DNA of 64,000 bases from Albirhodobacter sp042466415 (GTDB lineage: Bacteria > Pseudomonadota > Alphaproteobacteria > Rhodobacterales > Rhodobacteraceae), in contig NZ_JAXHCH010000002.1 of assembly GCF_042466415.1 (NCBI RefSeq), positions 1,054,001 to 1,118,000 of the forward strand, written 5' to 3'. Positions 35,898 through 44,761 of this stretch are shown here, piece after piece. Positions within the stretch are counted from its first letter, which is position 1, and each line of letters opens with the position of its first letter. The notes under the pieces were generated by a model. That model ran no database searches and was not told the origin of the DNA. It saw nothing but the letters and a program-made list of their open reading frames with translations. The position numbers and the translations under genes were made by a program.

Positions 35898-36253
35898 GAC
35901 CACGCGTTGAGGCGGACAAGGGTATGATATTGGGCGCTCTAACGGCGCTGCAGATGCTGTTGGCCATACTCAGATAGAGATCAGCGTCAAATGCCTTGGC
36001 GCAGAGCGTGAAGATGCACGCGCCACCCTGTGAGCCATCCCACGCTAAAAACACGGGCCGTTTTCTCCGCCGGCCCAACAAAAATACCCAATCCTAAATC
36101 GCGAGACTGCCGCCCTAGCCCGCAGTCCCGCCGTTTTATGCCATTGAAAATCCGGCAAAAGCCAACTGCGCATGAGAGAGCGTCTTCTCCCTCATACGCC
36201 CTTCCGCTTTGAACCCGGGCAAGGTGCGCTTAAATCCCCTTGCCTATCAACGC
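35898..36253. other. Gene-free stretch after IS3
   Basis: About 355 bases in which no convincing gene is seen on either strand. Confidence 0.45.
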
Positions 36254-37270
36254 TCAATTCTCACGCGGGGGTGGCCCCCCCTGCTCGCGGCTTTGGAGCG
36301 ATGCGTCACAATTTGCGTCAGCACTCTCCAAACTACATCCCGTTTGCGCGGTCAAACATGGCAAAATCTGGTTCGTAGCCGTGGCCGACACGTGGTAATG
36401 ATAGCCCAGCCCTTCAACCTCGTGCCCGCGGCAGGCATCCAGATCAGCGGGCTCGGAAGTATCCAAATCCAGCTGATCGTAAAGGTCATGCCCATCCATC
36501 GCGACCCCGAGGCGCGCAGCGTGGCCTTCCGTGACGGCGGCCGCGCGCGCGCCACATCCCTCCAAAATCCCGTGGTAATGATAGCCCTCGCTGGGGTTGA
36601 TATGCCCACCACAATCGTCAAACGGGCCAATCGTGATGCCGCCGAGGATCAACTCAAGCGGGGCCGGCCCTTCCACTTTAACCCCGTTCAACGCAAGACC
36701 AACGCCGCCACGCACATCGCCGACGTCGCCCTCCGATGCGACGGGAGTGAGAGGAATGAAATACGTCCGTGTCACGGTTTTACCGATAAAACCAAGACTG
36801 CAATCGACACAAATGTTGTCAGGCTGGCCCGTGGAATTGGTCGGGTCACCCGCAACGATACAGCCGATTTCATTGTTACGCACAAAGATATCGCCCGTTT
36901 CGGGATCAAACATCTGCCAAGCATCGTTCTGATAGATCTCTGACAATCTGGCGATGAAATCACCATCCACATCGCGAACTTCCCCGTCGACAAACCAAGT
37001 GCCACCAGCTTCGGCAGTATCGCTGATATTGAGCGGACAATAAGGGCCCGTGATGTGATCAGAGGGGGCAGCTACCACCGTTATTTTCAAGCAGTTGGCC
37101 TCAGCCCCTTGGGATAGGACGCAGGGCTCAAAAGTGGGCTCTCCGACAACAGTGGCCGCTTGATACAGCGAAACCAGTTCGTCAAACCGATCCTGTTCTT
37201 GTTGCGTTTGGGCAAACGCCGGCGAAGCGAATGCGCATACCGTGAATAGTAACCTAATCATCGCTCTCAT
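36254..37270 (-). CDS. Exported YHYH-domain protein
   Basis: A protein of about 338 residues with a signal peptide ending near AFA-QTQ. The YHYH signature occurs twice (GYHYHG in GGHINPSEGYHYHGILEGCG, and GLGYHYHVSAT), and many cysteines are spread along the chain, suggesting disulfides in the periplasm or on the surface. YHYH proteins have no established function; metal binding by the His clusters is plausible. The start at 37270 has AGGGA upstream and places the signal peptide at the N-terminus. Confidence 0.84.
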   Translation of the reverse strand: MRAMIRLLFTVCAFASPAFAQTQQEQDRFDELVSLYQAATVVGEPTFEPCVLSQGAEANCLKITVVAAPSDHITGPYCPLNISDTAEAGGTWFVDGEVRDVDGDFIARLSEIYQNDAWQMFDPETGDIFVRNNEIGCIVAGDPTNSTGQPDNICVDCSLGFIGKTVTRTYFIPLTPVASEGDVGDVRGGVGLALNGVKVEGPAPLELILGGITIGPFDDCGGHINPSEGYHYHGILEGCGARAAAVTEGHAARLGVAMDGHDLYDQLDLDTSEPADLDACRGHEVEGLGYHYHVSATATNQILPCLTAQTGCSLESADANCDASLQSREQGGPPPREN

Positions 37271-37499
37271 GAGTTCGATATTCCCTGTTTGTGCGCATGC
37301 GTTGAGACTATCGGCGCATCGGTTGATACCAAAGTAACGGGACTGCTCGCGCATTACGATCTCGAAATCGGAATGCCTCAGGTAAGGACAGGTTATGGCC
37401 GGCGGGCGGCACGAAAGACGTCGTCTTGCTGGGCTTTTAAAAGCAAAAACCGAGGAGATTCATAGGCATCAAGACTTTGACGGCGTGCAGGCATGAAGC

Positions 37500-37907
37500 T
37501 TAGCAGAGTTTGCGGCGGATGGTTCCGGAAAGATCTGTCGTCCCTGCCAGAGTGTTGTAAATGGTGCCGAACCTCTGGAGGTTTTTGTGCAGTAAAGCCA
37601 GCCGCGCATCGGTTTCATCGGTGTCTACGGTGATTTCATAGCGGATAGTTATGATCTTGGGTGGGCGGTCGTGCCGGACACCCCGCAGCGAAACCTCAAC
37701 GCCGCGCAGATCGAAGTGCAGCATCGGGATGACGCGCTCGGTCCCTTTCAGAATGCAGGAGGCAAGGCTTGCCAGCAGAAGCTCGACCGGGTTCATCGCA
37801 TCGAGTTGGCCCGCCATATCGGTATCCAGCACAACTTCGGCCTCTTTCGCGATGGCAAGGCTGCCGTGATGATCAACGCGGCGGGCCTCAACGCGGTAGT
37901 CGGTCAT
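37500..37907 (-). CDS. OsmC-family thiol peroxidase-like protein
   Basis: A protein of about 135 residues with the OsmC/Ohr fold. The block MNPVELLLASLASCILKGTE contains the conserved Cys used for peroxide reduction in this family, and a second Cys is the C-terminal residue. The ATG at 37907 forms an ATGA overlap with the thioredoxin-like gene, fixing the start. It is the last gene of the arsR-permease-thioredoxin-OsmC operon, suggesting disposal of oxidants or thiol adducts made by the toxic substrate. Confidence 0.85.
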   Translation of the reverse strand: MTDYRVEARRVDHHGSLAIAKEAEVVLDTDMAGQLDAMNPVELLLASLASCILKGTERVIPMLHFDLRGVEVSLRGVRHDRPPKIITIRYEITVDTDETDARLALLHKNLQRFGTIYNTLAGTTDLSGTIRRKLC

Positions 37908-38131
37908 AGCAAATGGCCGATCTCGACCGCGCTCAGAACCTTGCCCGAACACAGCAACTTTTCATCCACCACCAGCGCAGGCGTGGACATCACGCCGTAA
38001 CCCGCGATCTCGGCAAAGTCGGTGACCTTGACGATTTCCGCCGTCTTGCCCGCCGCCTCTACCGCTGCTTTGGCGTTGTCGGCCAAGGTGACGCATTTTT
38101 TGCAGCCGGACCCGAGAATCTTGATAATCAC
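37904..38131 (-). CDS. Small thioredoxin-family (redox-active disulfide) protein
   Basis: A 75-residue thioredoxin-fold protein with active site GSGCKKC near residues 8-14 and the cis-Pro segment GVMSTPALVV. This is the short MTH895-like group, often found beside UPF0718 permeases. The start is a GTG at 38131 with AAGGA upstream; its stop overlaps the OsmC start by four bases. It probably keeps the permease or its substrate reduced. Confidence 0.86.
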   Translation of the reverse strand: MIIKILGSGCKKCVTLADNAKAAVEAAGKTAEIVKVTDFAEIAGYGVMSTPALVVDEKLLCSGKVLSAVEIGHLL

Positions 38132-38142
38132 AGGATATCCTT

Positions 38143-39141
38143 TCAGATGAACAGGTGAGTGATGGCGTTGAAGGTGAAGCCGATGGTCAGGATGCCGATC
38201 GTCACCACACCGGTAAACACGACCAGCAAAGGCATCTTGACCACGCGCCGGAGCATGATGAGCGAGGGCAGCGACAGCGCCGTGACCGCCATCATAAAGG
38301 CCAGAACGGTGCCAAGCCCGACGCCTTTGCCAACCAGCGCCTCGGCAATCGGCAGGGTGCCGAAGATATCCGCGTACATCGGAATACCGACAAGGGTCGC
38401 CACCGGCACAGCCCACCATTTATCTTGCCCCAGCAGCGCGGAAATCGTCCCGGCCGGCACCCAGTTGTGGATCGCGGCCCCAATGCCAACGCCGATCATG
38501 ACATAGGGCCAGACCTTTTTCAGGATATCGAGCACCTGATCGCGGGCAAACGCCAGACGTTCGGCGCGCGTCATAACGTCTTCGGTGTCGGTCACTGGCA
38601 CAGAGCGGACAAAGCTCTCGACCTGATCTTCCATCCCCAGCCTTGCAATCAGCGTGCCGCCGATCACTGTAACCAGCAGGCCGACGCCCACATAGGCCAG
38701 CGCTATGGGCCAAGAAAAGATCGAGGCCAGCAGGATGACCGAGGCCATATCCACCAGAGGAGACGAGATCAGGAAGGCAAATGTCACCCCCAGCGGCAGA
38801 CCCGCCGCGGTAAACCCGATAAACAGCGGGATGGAGGAACAGGAGCAAAACGGGGTGATGGTGCCCAGCAAAGCGCCAAGGATATTCGCCCCGATGCCCG
38901 ACCGTCCAGCGAGGATCCGCCGCGTGCGCTCGGGCGGGAAATAGCTTTGCACATATGAGATTACGAAGATCAGAACCGAAAGCAGTATGAAGATTTTGAT
39001 CACGTCATAAACAAAGAACTGCACCGATCCGCCAAGGCGTGAGGCGGGATCGAAACCTATGGCCTGTACGCCAGACGTGACCAGATCAGACAGCCATTGC
39101 ATCTGCAGCAGCTGATCATTCATCCACCCAAAGAAGGTCAT
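38143..39141 (-). CDS. UPF0718/ArsP-like permease
   Basis: A 332-residue membrane protein with about eight helices. The TPFCSCSSIPLFIG signature is the conserved Cys-rich loop of the YraQ/UPF0718 family, which includes the organoarsenical efflux permease ArsP. A second inverted half carries GIPMYADIFGTLPIAEAL. It is preceded by an ArsR-type regulator with an ATGA overlap. Substrate by context: arsenicals or another thiophilic metalloid; methylarsenite is only one candidate. Confidence 0.88.
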   Translation of the reverse strand: MTFFGWMNDQLLQMQWLSDLVTSGVQAIGFDPASRLGGSVQFFVYDVIKIFILLSVLIFVISYVQSYFPPERTRRILAGRSGIGANILGALLGTITPFCSCSSIPLFIGFTAAGLPLGVTFAFLISSPLVDMASVILLASIFSWPIALAYVGVGLLVTVIGGTLIARLGMEDQVESFVRSVPVTDTEDVMTRAERLAFARDQVLDILKKVWPYVMIGVGIGAAIHNWVPAGTISALLGQDKWWAVPVATLVGIPMYADIFGTLPIAEALVGKGVGLGTVLAFMMAVTALSLPSLIMLRRVVKMPLLVVFTGVVTIGILTIGFTFNAITHLFI

Positions 39142-39413
39142 GCCACCACCTCGTCAACCAGCGCCGCATCCAAAAGCGCGCGTAGAGGCGGCGGCAGGTC
39201 GGGGTTGATCTTGTAGCGTACCCATTGCGCATCGCGCCGATCCACCACCAGACCCGCTTGTTTTAGCACCTGCATATGACGCGACATCCGGCTTTGCGTG
39301 GCCCCAAGACGCCGCATCACATCGCAAACGCAATGCTCCTCACCGTCCATCAGGACACGCATCGCGGCAAGGCGGGTCGGTTCAGCAAGAGCAGTCAGGG
39401 CGGCATGAATCAT
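39138..39413 (-). CDS. arsR: ArsR/SmtB-family repressor
   Basis: A 91-residue winged-helix repressor. The segment EEHCVCDVMRRLGATQSRMSRHMQVLKQAG has the recognition helix, and the CVC pair at the start of the DNA-binding helix is the As(III)-sensing type of site. It overlaps the permease start by four bases and should autoregulate the whole four-gene operon from the 134 bases upstream. Confidence 0.9.
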   Translation of the reverse strand: MIHAALTALAEPTRLAAMRVLMDGEEHCVCDVMRRLGATQSRMSRHMQVLKQAGLVVDRRDAQWVRYKINPDLPPPLRALLDAALVDEVVA

Positions 39414-39547
39414 CAGGACACCTCTCTTTTGCGCATGTGCGCATAAGCCGATGTAGGGCGCCTTGATTTGGATCAGCCGATTTGAACGCCTTCACGGAGC
39501 ACTCAGAAACGCCCCGTAGCGGAGCTTTCGGCGTCGTTAAGCGGACC

Positions 39548-40417
39548 TCAGCCTGACCGTAACGTCCCCAGCCAATCCAGAAACACCCCGAGACGGCGCA
39601 GGCCGGAGATGCGGGTCAGGTATAGGGCGGAAATGTCGAGCGGCTCGGATTGCAGCTGATCCGGAAAGAGTTCGACCAGACGGCCAGCGGCGATATCCTT
39701 TGCGATCATGAAATCGGAGAAACGGGCGATCCCCAAGCCGCCCAGCACCAGTTGCCGCACCGCCTCGCCATTGCCGGCGGTGATCGCGGCGGGCATTGCA
39801 ATCGGTTCGGCATGGCCTGCAAAACGCAACGTGTTGATGTGGTCTGGCGACGCGAAGCGCACTTGTTCCAGCCTTACGAGATCCGCTGGCGTCTCGGGCC
39901 AGCCGTGGCGGTCCAGATACTCCGGCGTGGCAACCAGTTTCCACGGCGTTCGCCCCAGCGGGCGATGCAGCATGTCGCTATCAGGCAGACGGCCCAACCG
40001 AATGGCAACATCGGCGTGGCTTCCGATCAGATCGACCAGCGTGTCGGTCATGTCGATCGATAGCTGGATATTGGGGTATTGCGCGTGAAACTCTGCCAAG
40101 CGCGGCGCAAGCACATGCAGCACGAATGGCACGGGCGCGTTCACCCGCAAAGGCCCAGCAGGGGCCTGCCCGCTTGTCGCGATCTCTTGCAGGCTTTCGC
40201 TGCGGTCCAAAATCTCTCGGGCCTCGGCCAGAATGGCAGCACCTTCGGGCGTGATCTCGATGGACCGCGTGGTCCGGCGCAGCAATGTGACCTTCAGTTG
40301 CCCTTCCAGCCGCGTGACTGAGCGGCTCAGCGTAGAGGCCGATAATCCTCGGCGCCGTGCTGACTCAGCAAAGCCCCCATCATCGACGATCCCGACAAAG
40401 GCGGCCAAGTCTTCCAT
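39548..40417 (-). CDS. LysR-family transcriptional regulator
   Basis: About 289 residues. The N-terminal helix-turn-helix (GGFAESARRRGLSASTLSRSVTRLE) is followed by a substrate-binding domain. MEDLAAFVGIV is taken as the start because the family begins there; the open frame extends upstream to 40507 without similarity. It diverges from the MFS gene 110 bases away, so it probably controlled that transporter before the transporter was broken. Confidence 0.92.
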   Translation of the reverse strand: MEDLAAFVGIVDDGGFAESARRRGLSASTLSRSVTRLEGQLKVTLLRRTTRSIEITPEGAAILAEAREILDRSESLQEIATSGQAPAGPLRVNAPVPFVLHVLAPRLAEFHAQYPNIQLSIDMTDTLVDLIGSHADVAIRLGRLPDSDMLHRPLGRTPWKLVATPEYLDRHGWPETPADLVRLEQVRFASPDHINTLRFAGHAEPIAMPAAITAGNGEAVRQLVLGGLGIARFSDFMIAKDIAAGRLVELFPDQLQSEPLDISALYLTRISGLRRLGVFLDWLGTLRSG

Positions 40418-40526
40418 GCGAAGTAATTCGTGCAGTTTCTGCAATGATCCATTCCAAACATGCCTATTATCGCAACAGATAACCGCAGGCATATACGGCG
40501 TCGACATCTAATTCATGGAGAAACCG

Positions 40527-41534
40527 ATGCCACTTGCTTTATGAGCGCTGACAATCGCCGCCTTCGCCGTTGGGACGACCGAGTTCGTTATCGTTGGCCT
40601 GCTTCCCACCATCGCCGCCGATCTTGGCGTTTCAATCCCGTCAGCTGGCCTATTGGTCAGCCTTTACGCCCTCGGCGTGACCATCGGCGCGCCGGTGCTG
40701 ACGGCCATGGCGGACCGCGTCCCGCGCAAAACGCTGTTGCTTCTCTTGCTGGCGCTTTTCACGCTTGGCAATGCTTATGCCGCCTTTGCGCCGGACTATA
40801 ACAGTCTGGTCGCCGCGCGCTTTATCACCGGCCTCGCGCACGGTGTGTTCTTCGCAATCGCCTCGACCATCGCGACGGATTTGGTCGAGCCTGAAAAGGA
40901 AAGCTCGGCCATTGCTTTGGTGTTCCTTGGTTTGACGGTGGCTTTGGTCACGGGCGTGCCTTTGGGAACCTTGATCGGCCAAAACTTCGGCTGGCAGTCC
41001 ACGTTCCTTGGCGTTGTCATGCTTGGCGTGATCGGTTTCATCGCATCTGCCATCTTGGTGCCGGCTAATCTCACCAAGACTGCCTCGGCAGGGATCAAGG
41101 CGCAATTGCAGGTGCTGACGTCCCCGCGCCTGCTGCTGGTCTATCTGATCACGGCTGTCGGTTATGGCGGCAACTTCATCGCCTTTACCTTCCTTGCGCC
41201 AATGCTGAACGAAGTCACTGGTCTGTCGGCAGGTGCGATCAGCCTCGTGCTGCTGCTTTATGGTGCATCTGTCGCCGTGGGGAACATCGCAGGCGGCAAA
41301 CTGGCTGACCGTATCGGTGCAGTCGCTTCTCTGACGGTGATCTTTGCTGGCCTTGCGATATCACTGGTTGCGCTTGGTGTGTTCCTTACCAGCCCTATTG
41401 CAGCCATCGCGGTTGCGGCGTTCTGGGGCGGCTTTGCTTTCGCCAATGTGCCGCCGTTGCAATCCTACGTTGTGCAGATCGCGCGCGAGGTGTCACCGGG
41501 TGCCATTGATGTCGCCTCCGGCCTGAACATTGGC
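40527..41534 (+). pseudogene. MFS exporter (DHA1 type), 5' part
   Basis: N-terminal and central part of a 12-helix drug/sugar exporter. The start has GGAG upstream and reads MPLAL, then TGA at codon 6 (40542-40544), then ALTIAAFAVGTTEFVIVGLL in the same frame, the standard beginning of the family. The gene then runs without interruption to GLNIG, where an IS66 element is inserted. The remaining C-terminus is at 44364-44545. Two independent lesions make this a clear pseudogene. Confidence 0.92.
41527..41534. repeat. IS66 target duplication, left
   Basis: ACATTGGC; repeated at 44364-44371 on the other side of IS66. Confidence 0.95.
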
Positions 41535-41549
41535 GTAACCAACCGGTTG

Positions 41550-41846
41550 CTACCGCGGTGACTGGGCCTTGATGCGAGCGACGAGGTCTTCGTCGTCGAC
41601 GAAGTCGTCGAGGAATGTATGCCAGGTTTCGGTCGTTACGCGCGCGTCCCTGAGCATATCTTTCAGTTCATCGATACCGTCATCGGTCAAGGCGGTGATA
41701 GTCTCGTCTGGGCCGGTATAGACGCTGATGATTGCCCCATAGCTCAGATTGTCGTCCTTGTAGACGATGGCCTCCAGAAGCTCGGGGTCTTCACCCAGCA
41801 TCTTGGTGACATGGTCGAGGGTGCAGACGTGGCTGACGATTGCCAT
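41550..41846 (-). CDS. IS66 accessory protein, unknown
   Basis: A 98-residue acidic protein, MAIVSHVCTLDHVTKMLGED onward, with no DNA-binding motif recognised. Its ATG shares one base with the tnpC stop (TGATG), so it is translationally coupled to the transposase. Some IS66 subgroups carry an extra gene at this place; its function is unknown to me. Confidence 0.72.
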   Translation of the reverse strand: MAIVSHVCTLDHVTKMLGEDPELLEAIVYKDDNLSYGAIISVYTGPDETITALTDDGIDELKDMLRDARVTTETWHTFLDDFVDDEDLVARIKAQSPR

Positions 41847-43474
41847 CAGGCGGCCTCCGCCTGAGGCGTGGTCAGCGGCGACCAGTTCCATGGCAACAGA
41901 TCATTGATCCGATTGATCTTATGATCGTGGATGCGGGCCAGTATGTCGGCGAGGTAGGCCTGCGGATTGAGGCCGTTCATCTTGGCGGTCTCGATGATGG
42001 TCATGGCGCGGGCCAGCGTTTCAGCGCCGGTGTCGGCCCCTGCGAAGAGCCAGTTTTTCCGGCCGATGCCGATCGGGCGCAGGGCACGTTCGGCCGGATT
42101 GTTGTCGACGGCCACCCGGCCGTCTTCGAGGAAGAGACTGAAGGCGCCCCGTCGGCTGAGCCCATAGCGAAACGCCTTGGCCAGATCACCCTTGCCGGGG
42201 ATCAGCGAGAGCTGCTGCTCTGACCAGGCGAAGAAGGCCGCAACCTTCGGGGCGCTGAGCTTCTGGCGGGCGGCGAGACGGATTTCGGCCGAACAGCCGT
42301 TGATCTCCCGCTCGATGTCATAGAGCGCGCCGATGCGGTCGAGCGCCTCGCGGGCAATTGCGGATTTCGTCTTGCCCCATTCATCATGGAAGTCGCGCCG
42401 AAGGTGAGCCCAGCAGGCGGCCTCCCGCAGACGGGGCGTCCCGTCAGGGTCCGGGCCGTATAGCTTGGCATAGCCCTTGTATCCGTCGGCCTGCAGAATG
42501 CCGCGGGTCTGGGCGAGATGGCGATGGACGTGTTCTTCCTTCCAGTCCGGCGCGAAGGCATAGACCGCGCCGGGTGGCGACGTGCCTGCCCAAGGGCGTT
42601 GATCCCGGACATAGGTCCAGATCCGGCCCTTCTTCACGCCCTTGACCAGCCCCTTGTCGCGCTGAGACCGGTCCAGCACCCGGATCGGTGTATCATCGGC
42701 ATGCAGCAGGTTGCTGACCATGACATCCGCCTCGATCCTTTCGATCAGCGGCTGGAGCACCTTCATGGCGCGGCCGCACCAGTCGACCAGCGTGCTGTCG
42801 GGGATATCGGCCCCCATGCGCGCAAAGATCTCGTGCTGGCGATAGAGGGGAAGGTGATCGTCGAACTTGGAGACAAGGATGTGGGCCAGCAGGCCAGCAC
42901 CGGCCATGCTGCCCGGGATGGGCCGACTGGGCGCAGGCACCTGCACCATGCGCTCGCAGCGGCGGCAGGATTTCTTGGGGCGGGTAATCTGGACGACCTT
43001 CAGTTGCGCCGCGATCAGATCCAGCATCTCGCTGACATCCTCACCCACCATCCGCAGGTCGCCGCCGCAATCGGGGCAGCAGCTGCCAGGGTCGAGCTCC
43101 TGCCGCTCGCGCGGCGTGCTGTCCGAGACCCGGGGTCGACGGCGGGATGGGCGATCGGCGACCTCGCCGGCGACAGCCGTTTCCAGCGCGCCCTTGTCCT
43201 GGCCGTCCTCCATGAGCGCCGTCTCGCTCTCGGCCGCGGCGATCAGCAGATCCTCCAGTGCCAGCTCCAGCTGCTCGATCTCGCGTTCGATCTTTTCCGA
43301 GGACTGGCCGAAGACCTGCTTCTTCAGCTTGGCGATGCGCAACCGCAGGGTCTGGATCAGCGCGTCATGGGCGCGCAACGTGGCCGAGATCTTCGCGTTC
43401 TCCGCCTGCAAGGCCGCGACCAGCGCCTTCAGAAGCGCCGGATCATCAGGAAGAGTTTGGGCCGCTTTCGACAT
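41846..43474 (-). CDS. tnpC: IS66 transposase TnpC
   Basis: About 542 residues. An N-terminal leucine-zipper coiled coil and the LKKQVFGQSSEKIEREI motif are followed by a zinc-finger-like region with CCPDCGGDL and CRRCERMVQVP. The transposase core carries LLHADDTPIRVLD and QADGYKGYAKLYG, and ends with NPAERALRPIGIGRKNWLFAG. All are standard for IS66 TnpC, and the frame is intact. Confidence 0.95.
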   Translation of the reverse strand: MSKAAQTLPDDPALLKALVAALQAENAKISATLRAHDALIQTLRLRIAKLKKQVFGQSSEKIEREIEQLELALEDLLIAAAESETALMEDGQDKGALETAVAGEVADRPSRRRPRVSDSTPRERQELDPGSCCPDCGGDLRMVGEDVSEMLDLIAAQLKVVQITRPKKSCRRCERMVQVPAPSRPIPGSMAGAGLLAHILVSKFDDHLPLYRQHEIFARMGADIPDSTLVDWCGRAMKVLQPLIERIEADVMVSNLLHADDTPIRVLDRSQRDKGLVKGVKKGRIWTYVRDQRPWAGTSPPGAVYAFAPDWKEEHVHRHLAQTRGILQADGYKGYAKLYGPDPDGTPRLREAACWAHLRRDFHDEWGKTKSAIAREALDRIGALYDIEREINGCSAEIRLAARQKLSAPKVAAFFAWSEQQLSLIPGKGDLAKAFRYGLSRRGAFSLFLEDGRVAVDNNPAERALRPIGIGRKNWLFAGADTGAETLARAMTIIETAKMNGLNPQAYLADILARIHDHKINRINDLLPWNWSPLTTPQAEAA

Positions 43475-43536
43475 GCGCCCTGATACCACAAGGCCCCAAG
43501 AAAGACCATAAAAACAAGGCGTTTCAACGCCATTTC

Positions 43537-43884
43537 TTAGCCTACGCGAGCCGGTGGCGCACCCCAGTCCGGCCTGCGCCAGTCAATCCCTTCCCAGAGC
43601 ATGGCGAGTTGCGCCGAAGTCAGCCGCGCTGCGCCGTCACCGCGCGCGGGCCACGGAAAGCGGCCCTTCTCCAGCACCTTATAGTAGAGGCAAAACCCCT
43701 GACCGTCCCAATGAAGCAGCTTCAGCCTGTCGCCCCGACGCCCGCGGAACGCGAAGACCGCACCACTGGTGGGCTTCTGCCGCAGGTGATCCTGCGCCAA
43801 GGCCGCCAGGCCTGCGATCCCCTTCCTCATGTCGGTCACGCCGCAGGCCAGATAAACTCGAACCCCGGTGCCCGGCCCGATCAT
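43537..43884 (-). CDS. tnpB: IS66 Orf2 protein TnpB
   Basis: A 115-residue protein of the IS66 Orf2 family: VYLACGVTDMRKGIAGLAAL, GAVFAFRGRRGDRLKLLHWD and GFCLYYKVLEKGRFPWP. Required for transposition in studied IS66 elements. The start is fixed by an ATGA overlap with tnpA. Confidence 0.95.
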   Translation of the reverse strand: MIGPGTGVRVYLACGVTDMRKGIAGLAALAQDHLRQKPTSGAVFAFRGRRGDRLKLLHWDGQGFCLYYKVLEKGRFPWPARGDGAARLTSAQLAMLWEGIDWRRPDWGAPPARVG

Positions 43885-44264
43885 GCGGTTTCTACAATGC
43901 GGATCAGACGCGTCAGCGTGCCCGTATCCAGAGCCGGGTCGAAGCGCAGGCAGCGGCCATTGGCCAGTTGCAATTCGATGTTGGAAGGGGGCGCCGCCGC
44001 CGGCTCTACACTCGGCGCAGGCACGGCAAGATCTGCCGGCATCTCCAGCTCCACCGGCAGGAACAGGGCCTCCGGAAACGCCGAAAGCAACCCCTTCCTC
44101 TTCATCTCGTGCCGCCAAGAATAGATCTGCTGGCGCGTCACATCATGCCGCTGCGCAACCTGCGTCACCGTCGCGCCGTCCGCCCCAACCGACAATACGA
44201 TCTCGAGCTTCGCCTCGTCGCTCCACCGCCGTCGCCGTTCCAGTCCCAGAATATCGCCACGCAT
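43881..44264 (-). CDS. tnpA: IS66 TnpA helix-turn-helix protein
   Basis: About 127 residues; the RRRRWSDEAKLEIVL and VAQRHDVTRQQIYSWRHEMK segments form the IS3/IS66-type helix-turn-helix. The start at the MRGDILG methionine is preferred; an ATG at 44285 is possible. It overlaps tnpB by four bases. Confidence 0.93.
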   Translation of the reverse strand: MRGDILGLERRRRWSDEAKLEIVLSVGADGATVTQVAQRHDVTRQQIYSWRHEMKRKGLLSAFPEALFLPVELEMPADLAVPAPSVEPAAAPPSNIELQLANGRCLRFDPALDTGTLTRLIRIVETA

Positions 44265-44363
44265 CGCAAACCCCGCATAAGACACGTCGCAAACGACGTC
44301 GCTATGAACGTGCCATATCAGATCAGCGAAAATTCAGGCAGGCGGTGGCAATCGGGCGGTTAC

Positions 44364-44545
44364 ACATTGGCGCCTTCAATCTCGGGATTGCCGGTGGCGC
44401 TTGGGCCGGTGGGCTTGTTGTGGAAGGCATTGGACTGGCCGCCGCGCCCTACATCGCCGCCGCAGTGGTTGCTGTCGGGATCGCTCTGGTCCGCCTCTCG
44501 GGACGGCTGAACGCGGCGGCGCCCCAAATGGCGGCTGCCGAATAG
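44364..44545 (+). pseudogene. MFS exporter, 3' part
   Basis: The C-terminal 58 or so residues of the exporter (IGAFNLGIAGGAWAGGLVVE onward, with two membrane helices) start with the second copy of the 8-bp target duplication. The sequence continues directly from GLNIG at 41534 when the IS66 is removed. Confidence 0.92.
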
Positions 44546-44761
44546 ACCCCGATTGCCCTGCCGCATCATCGATACGGCAGGGCGTTTGGCGCCCCCGAAA
44601 ACACGCGGGGCGAATGGCACAAACGTCCCGATCTTCGTAGCCGTTGCGGCGTGAGGGGCGGCACGTTTCAGTTTTGACGGGGATCTTGTGTTGGTCCGTC
44701 CAGACAAGATCAGACTATCACCGCTCAGGTGTCGAACGATGCCCCGTGCTGCGCCGTCAAA

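Larger units (their letters stand above)
41535..44363 (-). mobile_element. Complete IS66-family insertion sequence
   Basis: A 2829-bp element with terminal inverted repeats starting GTAACC at both ends (left GTAACCAACCGGTTGC, right inverse GTAACCGCCCGATTGC). It is flanked by the perfect 8-bp duplication ACATTGGC typical of IS66. It carries tnpA, tnpB, tnpC and an accessory gene, all intact, on the minus strand. The insertion splits the MFS gene. Confidence 0.96.

Noticed and set aside
40542..40544. TGA in the MFS gene as selenocysteine
   Set aside because: No SECIS-like hairpin is apparent, the position is not catalytic, and the gene is also split by IS66.
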